Virus record (IMG/VR): IMGVR_UViG_3300024346_000365
Span: 1-29,533 of that record
Source: a virus
Length of the DNA stretch: 29,533 bases
Reading direction: 5' to 3' (one strand)
Below the pieces are notes generated by a model. That model saw only the letters and a list, made by a program, of their open reading frames with translations. It was not told where the DNA came from and did no database searches. Position 1 is the first letter of the stretch. Every line of letters begins with the position of its first letter. The position numbers and the translations under genes are program-made. Shown in pieces: positions 27,692 through 29,533 of this stretch.

Positions 27692-27754
27692 TGTTAACAA
27701 AACAGTTGACAAATGCCATTTGATATGATATAATATACATATTAAATAATTAAA
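27692..27754 (+). repeat. Promoter-leader direct repeat, copy 1
   Basis: A ~63-nt module running from TGTTAACAAAACAG through the -35 and -10 boxes to ATTAAATAATTAAA. It is repeated at 28452-28514 with differences only in the spacer, and begins again at 29524. Confidence 0.85.
27706..27734 (+). promoter_or_regulatory. Sigma70-type early promoter (repeat module 1)
   Basis: TTGACA (27706-27711), 17 bp, TGATATAAT with TATAAT at 27729-27734. Confidence 0.9.
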
Positions 27755-27768
27755 TGAGAATATCAAAT

Positions 27769-28167
27769 ATGAACAGATACATCGTCAAACAAATCACCTT
27801 CAACAAAGAAGAGCAAGAGTACCCAAACCTGTATGGTTGGGATGGTGCTACAAGCCGCTCAAAGAAATGGTTCGCTAAAATGGAACTAATGCACGGCAAT
27901 GTCGGCGAATCTTTTAAAGCAAATCCTGCTTTCATTGCATTATTCAATGACAAGTATGAAGTTGAAGCTCGTGATTTAAATCATGTATTTGAGATAACCA
28001 ACCTCTGGGAAACACCCGACGCAGTTCACACATTCGAGCCTGGTCACAGCACATCTGTTGGTGATCTAATCGAAGACACTCAAACGGGTCAAATCTTTAT
28101 AGTAGCTAACTTCGGATTTACCGAAGTAGTCCCAGCTCGAACTCCTTGTAACTTTGAGGTAGCGTAA
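27769..28167 (+). CDS. Early phage protein of unknown function, ~132 aa
   Basis: ATG 27769 gives 132 aa, and ATG 27754 would add five residues; a weak GAGA lies 9 nt before 27769. The N-terminus (MNRYIVKQITFNKEEQEYPN) is polar. The C-terminal half (DLNHVFEITNLWETPDAVHT; STSVGDLIED; FIVANFGFTEV) matches a short beta-rich domain I recall in phage and plasmid proteins of unknown function. There is no membrane span or catalytic motif. It is the first gene of a repeat-promoter unit and overlaps the next gene (TAATG). An early host-directed role is possible from position only. Confidence 0.7.
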   Translation: MNRYIVKQITFNKEEQEYPNLYGWDGATSRSKKWFAKMELMHGNVGESFKANPAFIALFNDKYEVEARDLNHVFEITNLWETPDAVHTFEPGHSTSVGDLIEDTQTGQIFIVANFGFTEVVPARTPCNFEVA

Positions 28168-28442
28168 TGATTACTTGGGATCAATACACAATGGGTTACA
28201 AAATTCCTGCTAAGTGGGAAGATACATCATGGGGTAACGATGAGTTGCCTTCCTTTGAGACTAACGGTTATAAGATTTGGGTTAATTCTCCAGATCTTGC
28301 TGAAAGAAAAGAATCTCAGGAACATCTAGGACTTAAGTTTCAAGATTGGATCTTTGCTGTTACACATTGCTCGGAAATGGGTGCTGACGAAGACTTACTT
28401 ACAACTATGAATTTCGACGAAGTACTAGAGTTTGTAAAATAA
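28167..28442 (+). CDS. Small early phage protein of unknown function, 91 aa
   Basis: The 91-aa product is acidic with many aromatic residues (MITWDQYTMGYKIPAKWEDT) and an acidic C-terminal helix (EDLLTTMNFDEVLEFVK). No family is recognised. The ATG overlaps the preceding stop (TAATG), so the two proteins are made together. Its stop is 23 nt before the second promoter repeat. Small acidic early phage proteins are often host-enzyme inhibitors or antidefence factors; nothing in the sequence shows this directly. Confidence 0.65.
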   Translation: MITWDQYTMGYKIPAKWEDTSWGNDELPSFETNGYKIWVNSPDLAERKESQEHLGLKFQDWIFAVTHCSEMGADEDLLTTMNFDEVLEFVK

Positions 28443-28451
28443 ATGAAAATA

Positions 28452-28514
28452 TGTTAACAAAACAGTTGACAAACACCTTTTGATATGATATAATATACAT
28501 ATTAAATAATTAAA
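28452..28514 (+). repeat. Promoter-leader direct repeat, copy 2
   Basis: This copy matches 27692-27754 across the upstream arm, both promoter boxes and the AT-rich start of the leader. It differs only in a few spacer bases. It serves the DUF932 gene. Confidence 0.85.
28466..28494 (+). promoter_or_regulatory. Sigma70-type early promoter (repeat module 2)
   Basis: TTGACA (28466-28471), 17 bp, TGATATAAT with TATAAT at 28489-28494. Confidence 0.9.
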
Positions 28515-28528
28515 CTAGGAGATATATT

Positions 28529-29485
28529 ATGGCACATGCATTAGAAATGGTAAACGGTGAAGCTCAAATGGCTTACAGACTTAGCAAAGGGGTGCCTTGG
28601 CACGGCCTTGGAGTTCCTGTGAGTGACGACATGACACCAACTGAAATGATGAAGGCGGCTGGTCTAGACTGGAAAGTCAAAAAAGTACCATCCTTTGTCG
28701 ATCACAATGGCGAACAAATCCCAACAGGTCAGCAATCTCTTATACGAGAAACTGATGGTAAAATCCTTACCAATGTTGGTGGTAACTGGAACCCTTGCCA
28801 AAATGAAACAGCATTTGATTTCTTCAATGATTTCGTTAAAGCTGGTGACATGGTAATGGACACGGCTGGTTCAATCAACGATGGTAAAATGGTATTTGCT
28901 GCTGCTGATGTACAAGATGGATTCACACTTTTTGGTGGTGATGAAGTTAAAGGCTACTTACTTTTCTCTAATCCTCACCAGTATGGTAAGTGTATTGATG
29001 TTAAGTTTGTTATGACTCGTGTTGTATGTAATAACACTTTGTCAATGGCTCTAACTGAAAAATCACAACCTGCTGTAAGGCTATCACACAGAAACGAGTT
29101 TGACGCTTCAGTAGTTAAAGAACTACTTGGTATCTCACACACTCGTGTACAACAGTTTAAAGAAGCTGCAGAGTTTCTTGGATCTAAGCAATACAAAAAT
29201 GCTGACTTCGAAAGATTCCTTGCTAAAGTATTTGGTGCATCTTCTCAAGAACACAAAATCCTTAGTCGAACTGGAGAACGTGCGTTAGAGATTGTAGAGA
29301 CACAACCTGGAGCTAACTTCAAGCCTGGATCTTGGTGGAATGCTTTCAACGCTGTCACATACATGACAGACCACGAACTTGGAAGAAGCGATGACGCAAG
29401 AGCATCATCTTCTTTATTCGGTGCTAACTCAAGGAAAAAGCTAGACGCTCTTGACCTTGCTGTTGAAATGGCGGAGACTGCGTAA
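28529..29485 (+). CDS. DUF932 (phage/plasmid-like TIGR03299) protein
   Basis: The 318-aa product fits DUF932: WHGLGVPVSDDMTPTEMMKA near the N-terminus, the middle VGGNWNPCQNETAFDFFNDF, then MDTAGSINDGKMVFAAADV and the core RVVCNNTLSMAL. The later SWWNAFNAVTYMTDHELGR segment completes the family pattern. DUF932 proteins occur on phages and plasmids; their biochemical role is unknown, with antirestriction or replication-associated ideas suggested from context only. AGGAGA lies 6 nt before the ATG and a repeat-type early promoter precedes it. A hairpin (29473-29494) contains its stop codon. Confidence 0.88.
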   Translation: MAHALEMVNGEAQMAYRLSKGVPWHGLGVPVSDDMTPTEMMKAAGLDWKVKKVPSFVDHNGEQIPTGQQSLIRETDGKILTNVGGNWNPCQNETAFDFFNDFVKAGDMVMDTAGSINDGKMVFAAADVQDGFTLFGGDEVKGYLLFSNPHQYGKCIDVKFVMTRVVCNNTLSMALTEKSQPAVRLSHRNEFDASVVKELLGISHTRVQQFKEAAEFLGSKQYKNADFERFLAKVFGASSQEHKILSRTGERALEIVETQPGANFKPGSWWNAFNAVTYMTDHELGRSDDARASSSLFGANSRKKLDALDLAVEMAETA

Positions 29486-29494
29486 GCAGTCTTC
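29473..29494 (+). terminator. Hairpin at the 3' end of the DUF932 gene
   Basis: GGAGACTGC pairs with GCAGTCTTC (one G-T pair) around a GTAA loop that holds most of the stop codon. No long T run follows, so this may protect the 3' end of the mRNA rather than terminate strongly. Confidence 0.4.
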
Positions 29495-29523
29495 TGACTT
29501 ATAATTGAAAATAAGTAAAAATA

Positions 29524-29533
29524 TGTTAACAAA
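29524..29533 (+). repeat. Promoter-leader direct repeat, copy 3 (cut by window end)
   Basis: TGTTAACAAA matches the first ten bases of the two complete modules. The sequence before it (AAATA) also matches copy 2, so another repeat promoter and early gene probably follow outside the window. Confidence 0.55.

Noticed and set aside
1-29533. tRNA genes, CRISPR arrays, insertion sequences, integrase or att sites
   Set aside because: Looked for by eye; no cloverleaf, no spaced repeat array and no transposase or integrase motif was found. A tRNAscan-SE run would settle tRNAs.

Overview
The window is a 29.5 kb piece of an AT-rich (roughly mid-30s % G+C by eye), densely packed, T4-like myophage genome. 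Every gene I can support lies on the + strand, usually with gaps under 50 bases or with ATGA/TAATG stop-start overlaps. T4-type relatives include a T4-lysozyme homologue, gp61-type primase, class I ribonucleotide reductase (NrdA and NrdB), a GroES/gp31-like co-chaperonin, T4-type RNase H, DNA ligase, a gp1-like dNMP kinase and TATAAATA late promoters. PhoH and many small proteins recall marine T4-like phages. 5-aminolevulinate synthase (the C4 heme route) and a phage bS21 point to an alphaproteobacterial host, perhaps SAR11-like. That is an inference, and an excess of the octamer GCGATCGC (typical of many cyanobacteria) is a dissenting signal.

Layout. 1-3290: structural and unknown late genes, a T4-type endolysin and an acidic prohead-core-like protein. 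3290-4157: an overlapping spanin pair. 4232-12177: early-promoter-driven membrane-anchored coiled coil, primase, NrdA, glutaredoxin-NrdB fusion, ALA synthase, membrane proteins and co-chaperonin. 12174-14261: small genes, a glutaredoxin, two tiny membrane proteins and a thermonuclease. 14291-15498: an unusual locus with two promoter-driven, relatively GC-rich, highly structured non-coding RNA candidates flanking a 53-aa membrane peptide and ribosomal protein bS21. 15513-18407: small conserved proteins, ATP-dependent DNA ligase and a SleB-type wall hydrolase. 18408-23984: RuvC-like resolvase under late/hairpin control, nucleotide kinase, two glycosyltransferases, RNase H and a sulfotransferase-like protein. 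24047-29533: HAD phosphatase, PhoH, PD-(D/E)XK nuclease, a small HD-type alarmone hydrolase candidate and a DUF932 protein, ending in a repeated promoter module.

Regulation is unusually readable. Thirteen near-consensus sigma70 promoters (TTGACA, 16-17 bp, TGnTATAAT) precede early genes, several of them inside the 3' end of the preceding gene. Three TATAAATA late promoters precede the core-like protein, the thermonuclease and the resolvase. At the last two, a hairpin overlaps the late promoter and the ribosome binding site, which is the logic used by T4 genes e, soc and 49 to delay translation until late transcription.

Together the genes cover nucleotide supply (NrdA, Grx-NrdB, kinase, HAD phosphatase), replication and repair (primase, RNase H, ligase, resolvase, nucleases), redirection of host metabolism and translation (ALA synthase, bS21, candidate alarmone hydrolase, PhoH), surface or virion glycan modification (GT25, GT4, sulfotransferase) and lysis (two wall hydrolases plus spanins). 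No tRNA, CRISPR array, integrase, IS element or attachment site was recognised.
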